Positions 16,718 through 24,975 of a stretch of 42,971 nucleotides of DNA are shown here, piece by piece; the stretch's first letter is position 1; every line of letters starts with the position of its first letter. Under the pieces are notes generated by a model that made no database searches, had not been told where the DNA came from, and saw only the letters and a program-made list of their open reading frames with translations. Source of the DNA: a virus; the IMG/VR virus record IMGVR_UViG_3300045993_000301, positions 1 to 42,971 of that record, one strand, 5' to 3'. The position numbers and the translations under genes are program-made.

Positions 16718-17697
16718 TACGACAGCCCCGACCCGGAAATAATCCACGCCGCTGACCCAATCTTGAGCGCTGTTGCCATCCCCGCATTAGCCAGCGTGCG
16801 TGCGCCCGTTGAGCCTGTACCAGCCTGTGTCAGCGTGTCAGGGGCAGTGATTCCAATGGTGCAGTTGCTGCCCGTAGTGTTGACGAATGTCAGAACCGTT
16901 CCGATTGGGTAGGCCACTGCACCGCCCCCAGTGCTTGATGGTATCGTCCATGTGCCAGCGGCACTTGCAAAATAATGTTTGCTTGCGTCTCCTAGCACCA
17001 TCGCGGTAGCAGGCGTCTGGCTCAACTGCGGAACATCGCGGTAGCCCACTACCGGCCCGCCAGAACCGAGCGTTACCCCTGCGGCCACGTACGTGACTGC
17101 GGACAAGCTGGTGATGTCTGCATTGGCTCCCGATGCCGCCGCGCCCGTGATACCAGAGGAACCGAGTGCGCCCGAAGCTGCCGCACCCAGCGCGGTGCGT
17201 GCAGCCCCTGCCGTTACGCCGCCCGTGCCCCCGTTAACTACGCCGAGCATCCCCGTTACTGCCGAGGTGTTGTCAAGGCTGATGATATTCGCCATGACCA
17301 CGTTGGTGCCATCGCAGCGCAACAGATACGTCATCCCGGCAGGAACAGCGATGCCGGTGCCAGCAAAGGTTTTGAACGTGACCGCGAAGCCACCGCTGGT
17401 TGCGTTGGTGACAACATATATTTTGGTTACTGATGAGGCCGCAGCAGGGATGACCAGATTGCGCCCCGCAGTCAGCGCCCCCGTTGCTTTGATAACGGCC
17501 TTGCGTGACTCGTCTGAGGCACCGTTGTTGGCCGACATCGTATAGTTCGCATCGGCCATTGCGATGGTCGCAGTGCCCGCGATGGCGTCCTCAATGAACG
17601 CGGTTATCTCTGTGTTTACGGTGCTGCCCCACGTACCCTGCAAGTCGCCGGTAGCGGGGAGCGTCAGACGCAGTATGGGTGAGTATGTGCTTGGCAT
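16717..17697 (-). CDS. Tail fibre protein
   Basis: 326 residues (start MPSTYSPILRLTLPATGDLQ, then GTWGSTVNTEITAFIEDAI). This N-terminus, with a GDLQGTWG-like stretch, is one I know from tail-fibre proteins of environmental podophages. The centre has the short LGVVNGGTGG fibre motif (GVVNGGTGGVTAG) typical of phage fibre shafts, followed by an Ala/Gly/Ser-rich section. The end is beta-rich (TLTQAGTGSTGARTL, AWIISGSGLS). Role: host-surface binding. ATG at 17697, 2 nt after the upstream TGA. Confidence 0.8.
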   Translation of the reverse strand: MPSTYSPILRLTLPATGDLQGTWGSTVNTEITAFIEDAIAGTATIAMADANYTMSANNGASDESRKAVIKATGALTAGRNLVIPAAASSVTKIYVVTNATSGGFAVTFKTFAGTGIAVPAGMTYLLRCDGTNVVMANIISLDNTSAVTGMLGVVNGGTGGVTAGAARTALGAAASGALGSSGITGAAASGANADITSLSAVTYVAAGVTLGSGGPVVGYRDVPQLSQTPATAMVLGDASKHYFASAAGTWTIPSSTGGGAVAYPIGTVLTFVNTTGSNCTIGITAPDTLTQAGTGSTGARTLANAGMATALKIGSAAWIISGSGLS

Positions 17698-17699
17698 GG

Positions 17700-18320
17700 T
17701 TATCCCCGTGTTCTGTAGCTGTCGAGCGAGCCGCGCTTGTCACCGAATGCCTTGACTTGCGCCAGACCTTCTTGGTACTTGGCCTCGTACATGGCAACGA
17801 CATCGGCTTCCTCTTTCAAGTACACCGCCGCATCGCGCAGCGCTCCGTACAGCAGCGCTTGGTCGAAGTTGGTTCCCAGCCATGAAGTAGACGCGGACAC
17901 GATACTGGTCGGGTAGCTGTAGTAGCGCAGCTCCAATGGGTACACTGCATTGGGCGTCGGTGCCAGCTTCAGTGTCTTGTCATCGTATACGTTGTACAGC
18001 CGGGGGACGCCCGTAGCCGAAGGCAGCGGAAACGCTTCACGCATGTACTCCTCATCCTTGTTGTACAGGTACCGGTACTCCCCAGCAACCGTAACAGCGA
18101 TACTGTCAACGGATAGGTACCCGGTCACCCCGGAAACGTCAATGCTGCTGACGCCGATGGCGGTGGACAGCGTGGTGGCGTTCTGCTCCAGCGGGAGCTG
18201 GGCATCCGCGATGATGCGGTGCTCAGTGGTCTTGATGAACTGGTCAATGTGGCTGACAAACGATGTCTCGTAGTTGGACGCAAAGTCCTGTATCGCCTGT
18301 TTGAGTTCGGTGTACGTCAT
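17700..18320 (-). CDS. Head-tail adaptor / connector-type protein
   Basis: 206 residues, ATG 18320. Features are MTYTELKQAIQDFASNYETS, FIKTTEHRIIADAQLPLEQN, GVPRLYNVYDDKTLKLAPTP, LELRYYSYP and a C-terminal helical DQALLYGALRDAAVYLKEEA. This matches my memory of adaptor or connector proteins of short-tailed phages (the SU10-type adaptor group), which sit below the portal. It lies in the same cluster as the other connector-like gene (18590-19276), as is usual. Assignment from sequence pattern and context. Confidence 0.75.
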   Translation of the reverse strand: MTYTELKQAIQDFASNYETSFVSHIDQFIKTTEHRIIADAQLPLEQNATTLSTAIGVSSIDVSGVTGYLSVDSIAVTVAGEYRYLYNKDEEYMREAFPLPSATGVPRLYNVYDDKTLKLAPTPNAVYPLELRYYSYPTSIVSASTSWLGTNFDQALLYGALRDAAVYLKEEADVVAMYEAKYQEGLAQVKAFGDKRGSLDSYRTRG

Positions 18321-18324
18321 GGGC

Positions 18325-18588
18325 CTATCCTATGAACGTGGGGTTGTATGGCGGCACGGGCGCTTCTGGCACATCCGGGCGGCTCTTGCGCAGCGCTTGC
18401 GGGTCATACACCGGGCGCATGCCTTGGAAGTTCTGCGGATGGTCAGGGTCGAAGCAGGAGCTGCACACGAGCGCGTTTTGCCGAACGCCCTTGACGGACT
18501 CGGAGCGCAGCGTGAGCAGTTTGAAGCGCAGGCCACAGCGGTCGCATATGGCAAGTGCGCGTTTACCGCGTGCAAACGGTCCATCCAT
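18325..18588 (-). CDS. Small zinc-ribbon protein of phage structural cluster
   Basis: 87 residues from ATG 18588 (MDGPFARGKRALAICDRCGL). The CDRC and later CSSC pairs form a zinc ribbon (residues of about 15-45), followed by FDPDHPQNFQGMRPVYDPQAL. Such a zinc-ribbon protein regularly sits between the two connector-type genes in environmental phages; its role is unknown. Another ATG at 18593 opens a different frame, but that frame lacks the Cys pairs in register and is rejected. The start overlaps no gene and lies just after the upstream TGA. Confidence 0.8.
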   Translation of the reverse strand: MDGPFARGKRALAICDRCGLRFKLLTLRSESVKGVRQNALVCSSCFDPDHPQNFQGMRPVYDPQALRKSRPDVPEAPVPPYNPTFIG

Positions 18589-18589
18589 G

Positions 18590-19276
18590 TCATACCCTCG
18601 CTACGCGGGGAATAAACCGCGTTGGTGACTTTTCCCGGTCCTCATCCTGCGCACGGCCCCAATCCTCGTCATAGGCCATCTTGAGCGTGTTCATGCGCTG
18701 CGCGGCTTCAGGAACCTTGAACGACAGGTAGTAGGCCAGCCCGGACACCATCGGCGGCAGTAGTCGGTAGGGCACATCCGGGCTATCCGCGCCCCCGGTA
18801 ACGTCCTGCATGCGGCGCAGCCGCCAGTACACCAGCTTCTGGGTGGCATCGCTTGGCACCGGGTACAGCGTCACGGACGGGTTGGCAACGCCCCGCGTGA
18901 TTACCATCTGATTGGGGGTCCCCGGATACATCTTGTTGGGCGTTGTGGTGTAAACGCTGTTGCTGATGCGTGAGATGGCCCTGTCGTTTTGGGAAGTTAC
19001 CACGCCATCGTTGGACCGCAGCACGCAGTCCAGTAGGTCGATGGTGTCCGCCGGGAGCGCGTAGGTGGCCGTTCCGGCGATGAGGCTGATGCTGCCCGAG
19101 TCCAGCGTCCAGAGGTTCAGCCCCCGGTTGGCCCAATCGGCAAACAGCAGGTTGAGGGAGCGCCGCGCAGTGCGCATGTCGTAGCCCGAACGTGCCTCTG
19201 CCCCGCAGCGCTCGTAGGCTTCCTCAACAATTTCAAGTAGGTCGAGACTGAAAGTCGTCGTACCAGAAGTCGCCAT
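18590..19276 (-). CDS. Tail accessory / connector protein (gp4-like position)
   Basis: 228 residues: MATSGTTTFSLDLLEIVEEA, YERCGAEARSGYDMRTARRS, LNLLFADWANRGLNLWTLDS. This N-terminal half is highly characteristic of a virion protein widespread in uncultured podophages, usually interpreted as a connector equivalent to the P22 gp4 tail accessory factor. The middle is beta-rich (TYALPADTIDLLDCVLR, VTLYPVPSDATQKLVYWRLR) and the C-terminal part is helical. ATG 19276 follows the preceding TGA closely. The function is inferred from family pattern and neighbours. Confidence 0.75.
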   Translation of the reverse strand: MATSGTTTFSLDLLEIVEEAYERCGAEARSGYDMRTARRSLNLLFADWANRGLNLWTLDSGSISLIAGTATYALPADTIDLLDCVLRSNDGVVTSQNDRAISRISNSVYTTTPNKMYPGTPNQMVITRGVANPSVTLYPVPSDATQKLVYWRLRRMQDVTGGADSPDVPYRLLPPMVSGLAYYLSFKVPEAAQRMNTLKMAYDEDWGRAQDEDREKSPTRFIPRVARV

Positions 19277-19279
19277 ACA

Positions 19280-19438
19280 TCACCCCAGCTTTTTCCATTT
19301 GACCCTCTGGGTCTTGGGCAGGTTAATCGCTGACGAGGCGGTGCGATGCGTCTTTGGTAGATTCAGCCCCATTTTAAGGGATGTGGGCGTCCCTGTCGAG
19401 GGTGCCTTGGGTTTTGGGACTTTAGGCACTGGTGGCAT
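19280..19438 (-). CDS. Small Lys/Pro-rich basic protein
   Basis: 52 residues (MPPVPKVPKPKAPSTGTPTS). ATG at 19438 overlaps the TAA of the upstream gene (TAATG), and the TGA precedes the next ATG by 3 nt. The sequence holds NLPKTHRTASSAINLPKTQR, a repeated NLPKT(H/Q)R unit. It is strongly basic and probably unfolded, and may bind DNA or the capsid interior. Too short for a family call, but the double overlap makes it a convincing gene. Confidence 0.7.
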   Translation of the reverse strand: MPPVPKVPKPKAPSTGTPTSLKMGLNLPKTHRTASSAINLPKTQRVKWKKLG

Positions 19439-19800
19439 TATGCGCCTCGAGCTTTTCCGTAGCCCCGGCGGACCATCCCGCCTGCCTTAAAGCCGCGCCC
19501 CGGCGCGACCGCGCCGCCCTTCTTATACCCCTCGTATCCGGGAGCGTCGGGCTGTGGGCGCTGGTAGGGATTTTTCCCATCTTCCAGCGATGTGATTTCA
19601 TACTTGCGCCGTGATGGCAGCGCCTGCGCAGCGCCTACCGTCGCAGCAGCGGCCCGGTCTGTCAGCTCGGCACCGAAGGGGCGAGCATTTGCTGCCTCTT
19701 GGTCGGCAACTTCGCTGTCCGTGAATGGGCGGGAAGCTGTGCGCTTGCCCTTGCTATTGACTTTCGGGACAGTCCCCGCCTGAAGTAACACTGTAGCCAT
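19438..19800 (-). CDS. Small basic protein with RRGYGKARGA tail
   Basis: 120 residues from ATG 19800, with AAGGAG 6 nt upstream. A longer open frame reaches 20799, but that part is a shadow of the repeat-protein gene. The body is Ala/Arg/Lys-rich (SRPFTDSEVADQEAANARPF). The C-terminus GFKAGGMVRRGYGKARGA matches almost exactly the end of the gene at 37673-37936 on the other side of the late block. Related GYGKAR tails occur in small proteins of environmental phages; the role is unknown. The basic, Gly-rich end may bind nucleic acid or act as a virion-sorting tag. Confidence 0.75.
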   Translation of the reverse strand: MATVLLQAGTVPKVNSKGKRTASRPFTDSEVADQEAANARPFGAELTDRAAAATVGAAQALPSRRKYEITSLEDGKNPYQRPQPDAPGYEGYKKGGAVAPGRGFKAGGMVRRGYGKARGA

Positions 19801-19922
19801 TCGATGCTCCTTGGCAAGTAGTGGCCGATGATGGCCGTGTAGGCGACCCACTCGATGATGTTCAAGTCCGCCACGAAGGGAAAAGCAATAAAAATCAAAA
19901 AATAGGTACGAGCGGAGGACAT
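19662..19922 (-). CDS. Possible small membrane protein overlapping its neighbour
   Basis: 86 residues from ATG 19922, in the gap after the repeat-protein gene. It has one or two hydrophobic segments (TYFLIFIAFPFVADLNIIEW, VAYTAIIGHYL) in the first 36 residues. The last half overlaps the next gene by 139 nt and looks like a shadow. The upstream GGAG is 12 nt away, which is weak. The gap between 19801 and 19940 would otherwise be empty in a very dense operon, and the hydrophobic start is not random-looking, so I keep it at low confidence. Confidence 0.4.
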   Translation of the reverse strand: MSSARTYFLIFIAFPFVADLNIIEWVAYTAIIGHYLPRSIEWLQCYFRRGLSRKSIARASAQLPAHSRTAKLPTKRQQMLAPSVPS

Positions 19923-19940
19923 TTTGCGAGTGTACTCCAG

Positions 19941-20951
19941 CTACAGCAAAATTGCCACACTTGTCCCGATGGGTTTCACCAGCCGCCCTGTCTCCAGCTC
20001 CAGCCTGACGCCCACGTTGAGCGTGCCCGTGTACTCGGTACCGGTCGGCCCGTAGACCACCCCGGCCTGTACCTGCGACGGCAGCGGCCAGATTATGCCC
20101 CCGGTGCCGATGGTTGCCGTCCTGCCTGCCCATGCGTACGCGCCGACAGCACTGGTCATGACCAGCGGGATGCCTGACGTTGTGCCCGACCACGAGAATG
20201 TGCCCGTGATGGCGTTGACCACCTGCGTTATGGTCGCCGTGGCCCCGGTCCATGAGTATGCCCCGACCGTGCCGGGTATGAGCTGGGTGATGCCCGCTGT
20301 CGGCCCGGACCACGTGTATAGCCCCACCGTCTGGTTTATGGCCTGCGTGGTCAGCGCCGTGGTGCCCACCCACGTGTACGCCCCCGGCGAGGCGTAGACC
20401 ATCGCTGGCAGGATGGCGGTGACACCGGCCCATGAGTAAGCACCGACGCCTGCCGTTATAGGCAGGATGACAACCGCAGTCGTCCCTGCCCACGTATACG
20501 TTCCGGGGAAGCCGAATATGCCGCCGCCGAGCGAGGATGTGGTTCCCGTCCATGAGTAAGCGCCGACGCCCGCGTTGACAAGCTGGGTGACCGTGGATAG
20601 CTGCCCCGTCCATGTCCACGTACCGGGGGTCGCTTGTATCAGCTCGGTGATGGCCGCGGTGGTTCCGGTCCACGTATAAGCGCCGACACCGGCACTGATA
20701 AGCTGGTTCGTCGTCGCGGTAACCCCGGCCCATGTCCACGCGCCAACGCCACCGGATATTAACTGTGAGGTTGTGGCAGTGGCACCGGCCCATGTCCATG
20801 AGCCTGTACCGGCATAAACGACTGCCGGGATGTTAGCGGTGGCACCCGCCCATGTCCACGCGCCGGGGCTGGCCGTGACTGTGACCAGCGTTCCAGTGTC
20901 AATTTGAAACGCGTCATTCTGAAACGCGTTACTCTGGAACGCTGTGGTCAT
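19941..20951 (-). CDS. Repeat protein: thirteen 20-residue Trp-Gly units
   Basis: 336 residues. The first 25 (MTTAFQSNAFQNDAFQIDTG) carry a triple NAFQ-type motif often seen at the start of phage virion proteins. Residues of about 27-286 are thirteen units, each exactly 20 residues, of the form GVGAYTWTGTTA plus a variable hydrophobic 8-mer; tyrosine or tryptophan plus TW/SW and a Gly are nearly invariant. A 50-residue C-terminal part follows (GVVYGPTGTEYTGTLNVGVR). The regular beta pattern suggests a beta-solenoid or a shaft-like virion protein. It sits between the methyltransferase and the connector genes. Exact role unknown. Confidence 0.8.
   Translation of the reverse strand: MTTAFQSNAFQNDAFQIDTGTLVTVTASPGAWTWAGATANIPAVVYAGTGSWTWAGATATTSQLISGGVGAWTWAGVTATTNQLISAGVGAYTWTGTTAAITELIQATPGTWTWTGQLSTVTQLVNAGVGAYSWTGTTSSLGGGIFGFPGTYTWAGTTAVVILPITAGVGAYSWAGVTAILPAMVYASPGAYTWVGTTALTTQAINQTVGLYTWSGPTAGITQLIPGTVGAYSWTGATATITQVVNAITGTFSWSGTTSGIPLVMTSAVGAYAWAGRTATIGTGGIIWPLPSQVQAGVVYGPTGTEYTGTLNVGVRLELETGRLVKPIGTSVAILL
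20095..20874 (-). repeat. 60-bp tandem repeats coding 13 Trp-Gly units
   Basis: Thirteen diverged 60-bp repeats, visible on the plus strand as recurring GGCCCATG(T/A)CCACG-like blocks roughly every 60 bases. Protein spacing is exactly 20 residues without indels. DNA copies have diverged at third positions, so the array is old and maintained by selection on the protein period. Confidence 0.85.
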
Positions 20952-21497
20952 TTATTCCACCTTGGGCACCGGTTTGGTGATGGTGGCGTGCATGTCCTGC
21001 GCAGCTTCCTTGTAATTCTGCAGGGCGAACTGAACGTGTTCCTGATTCCTTACAGCCAGCTCCGGGCCGAACGAATACCCCCATGTTGCGTCAAAGTCAC
21101 AACTAAACCCGTTGGCGTTCCACTTGAGGTCGGTGTGCGGCGCGTTGGCCGTGCGCCACTCTTGCTTTAGGTAATACCACGACATCTCGCTCACGGCAGG
21201 CCACTTGTGCGTGGGGTCCCCATAGGCGCGGTTGCTGGCCCAATGGGGCGTGATGATGGTGGCCTTGGCCCCCGGAGCCATGACGCGGCAGGCTTCGTTG
21301 AAAAAGTGCACGCGCTGGTCCTGCGTCAGATGCTCAAGGAAATGGGATGCGAACAGCTCCTCTACCGTGTTATCGCCCCACGGCCATGCGTCCACGCCTG
21401 CGTCAAGCAGGACATCGACGCCCTCCATCGCGTACTGGTCCACGTTGATGAAGCCCTCCTTGGGGGACTTGCCGGAGCCGATATTTAGTTTCACCAT
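20952..21497 (-). CDS. Class I SAM-dependent methyltransferase (short form)
   Basis: 181 residues. Motif I LNIGSGKSP (4-12) is followed by GFINVD with acidic Asp20, then VEELFASHFLEHLTQDQ (45-61), the DxxHxLEH-type block of small Methyltransf_11-like enzymes, and a MAPGAKATIITPHW strand. These features support SAM binding; the substrate is unknown. ATG 21497 overlaps the glycosyltransferase gene by 7 nt, so the two are co-expressed and may act together on a glycan or a virion protein. The TAA directly abuts the next ATG. Confidence 0.82.
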   Translation of the reverse strand: MVKLNIGSGKSPKEGFINVDQYAMEGVDVLLDAGVDAWPWGDNTVEELFASHFLEHLTQDQRVHFFNEACRVMAPGAKATIITPHWASNRAYGDPTHKWPAVSEMSWYYLKQEWRTANAPHTDLKWNANGFSCDFDATWGYSFGPELAVRNQEHVQFALQNYKEAAQDMHATITKPVPKVE

Positions 21498-22222
21498 ACC
21501 ATGTCGGGAATCCCGCCTCTCTTGCCATCAAGGTCATAGTGCCCGACTTTCACATCGCAGTCGATGGCACAGCGATACCCGTGCTTGCGGGCATCATTCC
21601 AAAAATACAAATCCTGCGTTGCAACGCCATCCTTCGTCTGCGTCACGAACCAAGGTTGGCGCAGCTTGGGGTCCTTGAACATGGACAGCCGCCACATGTT
21701 GAACCCCATGCCCGTGCCGCAGCATTCAACGAGTTCACCTGCCAACGGCTTCTGTGGCCGGAAGTTGGTCACGGGGTCTTTGGGGTCACCCCAGATTTGA
21801 GCGCACCCGCCGGGTCCTTGGGTGAAATAAAGACCCCCGATGCAGGCGTATTCGGGGTTAGCTTCCATTCGTCGGAGAAGCTTGATAATTCCATCTGGAG
21901 GGGGAAGGTTGTCATGCTCAAGTGTGAGCATGTACTTGTAGTTTGAGAGGTCGGGGTGACTGAGTATTGAAGATACGGCGCTTGAAAACGCGACACCAAC
22001 CTCCATCCCGACTGCAAAGATACGAACGAATTTAGCATTGGGTGCTGAGAAAAGGTTCATCCACGATGCCACTGCTTTTGTCGGGATTTGCCCGAAGCAA
22101 GGAACCACCATCACGCAGGACAGGTCTTTGTACGCACCCTCCTGCGTCAGACGCGATATTGTCTCATCGAGGTTGGCGTTGTGCTTGCCCTCGGAGTATG
22201 AGCTGATGAGTTGAGGTTCCAT
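21491..22222 (-). CDS. GT-A type glycosyltransferase
   Basis: 243 residues from ATG 22222, which overlaps the previous TAA (TAATG). The longer frame to 22285 is in the upstream gene. Landmarks: CVMVVPCFGQIPTKAVASWM (start of a Rossmann-like fold), MLTLEHDNLPPPDGI (99-112, an EHD in place of the metal-binding DxD of GT2-type enzymes), CIGGLYF, CCGTGMGFNMWRLSMF and TQDLYFWNDARKHGY (202-216) with the acid expected for catalysis. It would transfer a sugar from a nucleotide donor. Location among tail-fibre genes and beside a methyltransferase suggests modification of virion proteins or host surface glycan. Confidence 0.8.
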   Translation of the reverse strand: MEPQLISSYSEGKHNANLDETISRLTQEGAYKDLSCVMVVPCFGQIPTKAVASWMNLFSAPNAKFVRIFAVGMEVGVAFSSAVSSILSHPDLSNYKYMLTLEHDNLPPPDGIIKLLRRMEANPEYACIGGLYFTQGPGGCAQIWGDPKDPVTNFRPQKPLAGELVECCGTGMGFNMWRLSMFKDPKLRQPWFVTQTKDGVATQDLYFWNDARKHGYRCAIDCDVKVGHYDLDGKRGGIPDMVW

Positions 22223-22902
22223 TATGCGGTGAGATAATAGACCGGGATTCCGGCAGATGCTGCAGCGGGGATAGCCACCATCCACGAGTTAACTGACCAA
22301 CTGAGGCTTGTTGTGGTGATTGTTTGGCTTGTACTACCAGTGGCCCCAGTGGTGGGCCAGTTAGGGAATACATCTGCTGCGCCATAGACAAAACCACCAG
22401 CGGCCTGAGCGCCTTGAAGATGCGTCCAGCTTGCGGGAGTGCCTACCGTGACAACTATATTGGTTGTCGGGTCAGTCTGTGTGAAAAGGAGTACGTCATC
22501 CCCGGCAGTAGCGCTCAGGCCAGTGGCAGTGAATGTCCCACCGGCTGTAGATACTGTTGGGCCTAATGTGGACTGCAGGACTGCCGCGCTACTTGCATGT
22601 CTCCCGGTGAGGGCGACAGTAATCGCAACATAGTCCGTAGTGGAGCCTGTTACAGAACAATTAAATGACTCGCCGCCTGCTGCTACTTTCTTCTCGAAAA
22701 CAAGCAGAGAGCCGCCATCCGGGGCGGTTTCATCGATAGCCCCTATCTGTGTAAATCCGGTAGGTGGCGTGGCTGTAAGGCCAGTTACAAAGTCAGAAGC
22801 TACAAATAAAAGTAGCCGGTCGCCAGCCGCAAACCCAGCAGGAGCGGTTGGCGTTATTGTCGGACCAACGCCCGAGGCAAGTGCGCTTGAGCGAACTGCC
22901 AT
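22222..22902 (-). CDS. Beta-rich tail-associated structural protein
   Basis: 226 residues from ATG 22902 (MAVRSSALASGVGPTITPTA), overlapping the fibre gene stop as TAATG. The pattern PAGFAAGDRLLLFVASDFVT, TGFTQIGAIDET, VAITVALTGRHAS and LSWSVNSWMVAIPAA is that of jelly-roll-like phage surface proteins. It lies directly after the long tail fibre, so it may be a fibre tip, a receptor-binding module or a decoration protein. Named from fold-like pattern and context only. Confidence 0.7.
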   Translation of the reverse strand: MAVRSSALASGVGPTITPTAPAGFAAGDRLLLFVASDFVTGLTATPPTGFTQIGAIDETAPDGGSLLVFEKKVAAGGESFNCSVTGSTTDYVAITVALTGRHASSAAVLQSTLGPTVSTAGGTFTATGLSATAGDDVLLFTQTDPTTNIVVTVGTPASWTHLQGAQAAGGFVYGAADVFPNWPTTGATGSTSQTITTTSLSWSVNSWMVAIPAAASAGIPVYYLTA

Positions 22903-24974
22903 TACGCTTCCAGATAGAGATACATCTGCGCCTGCGTTGCAGCCCATGCACTGAACTGCGACTTGGCAATCGTACTAGGCCATGCACCAGAGGTAGCAGT
23001 GTATGCAGCAAGGAACGGCTCGTTGGTGTTCGACGTATTCGTAACGGCCAAGGTATTCGTGGCGATGATGCCGAAGGAAGCTGAAGCACCGGACATAAGG
23101 GTCTGGTGCATGAAGCTGGCCCGTAGTGCCCCGGTGTTACCGACTGACGCTGTGCTGTTAGCAAATGCGAACATGTAGTCACCACCAGCAGACAATGATG
23201 TTCCCATTGGCAAGGACATAATTTTCATGCCTGAAAGCACAGAGCCGAATACAGTACCGGCGCTTGATGTCGTGTATGAGTTAGCCCCATTCGCTACCGT
23301 TAGCCCACCAGACAGATTGCTAGAGTAGCTTGCTGCCATATACATTGAGGACGTAGCCATTGACTCATAGCGTGACGAGTTTGTACCAGACCCCTTAGAG
23401 TACCAGCCGTAACTCATTGTCTGACCAACGGAGTGTGACACTGCTGAAGTAACACTACTCAAGGACACGAACATTTCCACGGCAGTCATGGAGATGTTCT
23501 GTATAGGACGGAACCCTTGGAAGTGCAGCGTGTTCTGACCGTAAGAGGTCAAGACCGTGTTGTTCCCCAATGGGTACATTTCCATGTCACTAGCAGTGAA
23601 CGAGTTGGCTGCACCCGTAGACACGTTCATCTGCATTGCAAGACCGGCGCTGTTATGCGTCATGGACACTGCAATGTTTGTCCCTGTGAACCCGGTCGTT
23701 GTTCCAGCCAGTGCATGGTTCAATGCGAGTGCGCCTGCACTGTTGCTGAACGTGACACCATTGGCCTGATTGCTGAAGTTCAACGTGCCGAATGTACTTG
23801 AGCCACCCGAGGCACTGAATGCTCCACCCCCGCCGCCAGCCGCAGTGGTGATGAATGGTGGGTAAGCGATGGACAACCCAGCAGTGTTGTGGGTCATGCC
23901 GATGGTCGTGCCCGCCTGCGTGGTCGTTGTCAGCCCACTGCCCGCGCCGATGTTGTGAATGCTTATCGTGCTGCCACCCGTGGACAACGCTATGTTGCTG
24001 CCAGCGACCAGACTTGAGCTGGGTGGTGCGTTGATGCTGATGGAGTTGGAACTCTGCGACATCGTGATGTTGTTGCCGCCAGCAAGCGCAATGGTTGCCG
24101 ACGCATACGTGTTCACCGTTCCCGTGGTGTTGCCGCTGATGTTGATGATGTTGTATCCATCGCCCGCGCCGCCACCGGCTCCGCCGCTGAGACTGAGGTT
24201 CAGCCCATTGCTGTTCAGCGTCATGGACCCTGAGACATTCGCACCGGCAAAAGTGGTGCCAACTCCCGCAATGTTCCCGCTCGCCTGCGTCTGAACGGAC
24301 TGCGTGGCAGAGACTAAAACAACCCCGCCAGATACTCCAACACTAGCAATACCAGCGCCAGCAAAGCTGACACTACGTAAATCAATACCAGCAGTAGATG
24401 AAAGTTGCGTACTTCCGGCGGTGACATATATGTTCCCCGTCTGGTTGGTTTGCGCAGCGTACGTGGTGATGAACGGGGGCCATGCAGCGGACAGCCCGCT
24501 GGAGTTCAGCGTCATCCCGACCGTGGAGCCTGCTTGGGTTGTGGTGGTGGTCCCAGCGCCTGCGATGATGCCTGCGGGCTGTGTCTGGGTTGTCTGGGCC
24601 GCGCCTGCGGTGGTGATGAACGGGGGCCAGTTGATGCTCAGGCCGTTCGTTCCCAGCGTTGCAGATGGTACAGTCCCGGCAATCGTTGTGCTGCTGTAGC
24701 CCGTGCCCGCGATGTTCCCGCTCGCCTGCGTCTGCACGCTCTGGTTGGAGCCGGAAATCATTATGGTGGCGACATTGGCACCCTGAACCCCGCTGACCAC
24801 CACGTTGCTGCCACCAGCAAACAGGATGTTTGTGCCGCTGACCGTTGACTGACCGGCGGTGTTGCCGGTGAGCGTGATTATCTGGCTGTGTGCCGAGTTC
24901 CAATCTGACGGGCGGACAATGGAGTTGTTCGTCCCGTCCGCGACCGTGTTGCTATAGACATGGAATTCTGCCAT
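22902..24974 (-). CDS. Long tail fibre
   Basis: 690 residues from ATG 24974 (MAEFHVYSNTVADGTNNSIV), coupled to the upstream micro-protein (TGATATG). The shaft (about 35-440) is made of imperfect repeats: VQTQASGNIAG appears twice, PPFITT three times (NWPPFITT, AWPPFITT, AYPPFITT) and GxTxGMTLNSSGL-like units several times, with many Thr/Ser/Gly/Asn. The last 250 residues (FTASDMEMYPLGNNTVLTSY onwards) are a distinct head-like domain, probably receptor-binding. This layout is common in tail fibres of uncultured phages. No chaperone or cleavage motif seen. Confidence 0.82.
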   Translation of the reverse strand: MAEFHVYSNTVADGTNNSIVRPSDWNSAHSQIITLTGNTAGQSTVSGTNILFAGGSNVVVSGVQGANVATIMISGSNQSVQTQASGNIAGTGYSSTTIAGTVPSATLGTNGLSINWPPFITTAGAAQTTQTQPAGIIAGAGTTTTTQAGSTVGMTLNSSGLSAAWPPFITTYAAQTNQTGNIYVTAGSTQLSSTAGIDLRSVSFAGAGIASVGVSGGVVLVSATQSVQTQASGNIAGVGTTFAGANVSGSMTLNSNGLNLSLSGGAGGGAGDGYNIINISGNTTGTVNTYASATIALAGGNNITMSQSSNSISINAPPSSSLVAGSNIALSTGGSTISIHNIGAGSGLTTTTQAGTTIGMTHNTAGLSIAYPPFITTAAGGGGGAFSASGGSSTFGTLNFSNQANGVTFSNSAGALALNHALAGTTTGFTGTNIAVSMTHNSAGLAMQMNVSTGAANSFTASDMEMYPLGNNTVLTSYGQNTLHFQGFRPIQNISMTAVEMFVSLSSVTSAVSHSVGQTMSYGWYSKGSGTNSSRYESMATSSMYMAASYSSNLSGGLTVANGANSYTTSSAGTVFGSVLSGMKIMSLPMGTSLSAGGDYMFAFANSTASVGNTGALRASFMHQTLMSGASASFGIIATNTLAVTNTSNTNEPFLAAYTATSGAWPSTIAKSQFSAWAATQAQMYLYLEA

Positions 24975-24975
24975 A

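Noticed and set aside
18330-18593. Alternative reading frame from ATG 18593
   Set aside because: The frame from ATG 18588 contains the zinc-ribbon cysteine pairs in register; this one does not.
19801-20799. Extension of the minus-strand gene at 19438-19800 up to 20799
   Set aside because: It is the off-frame reading of the repeat-protein gene (His/Arg/Gly-rich); the ATG at 19800 has a good ribosome site.
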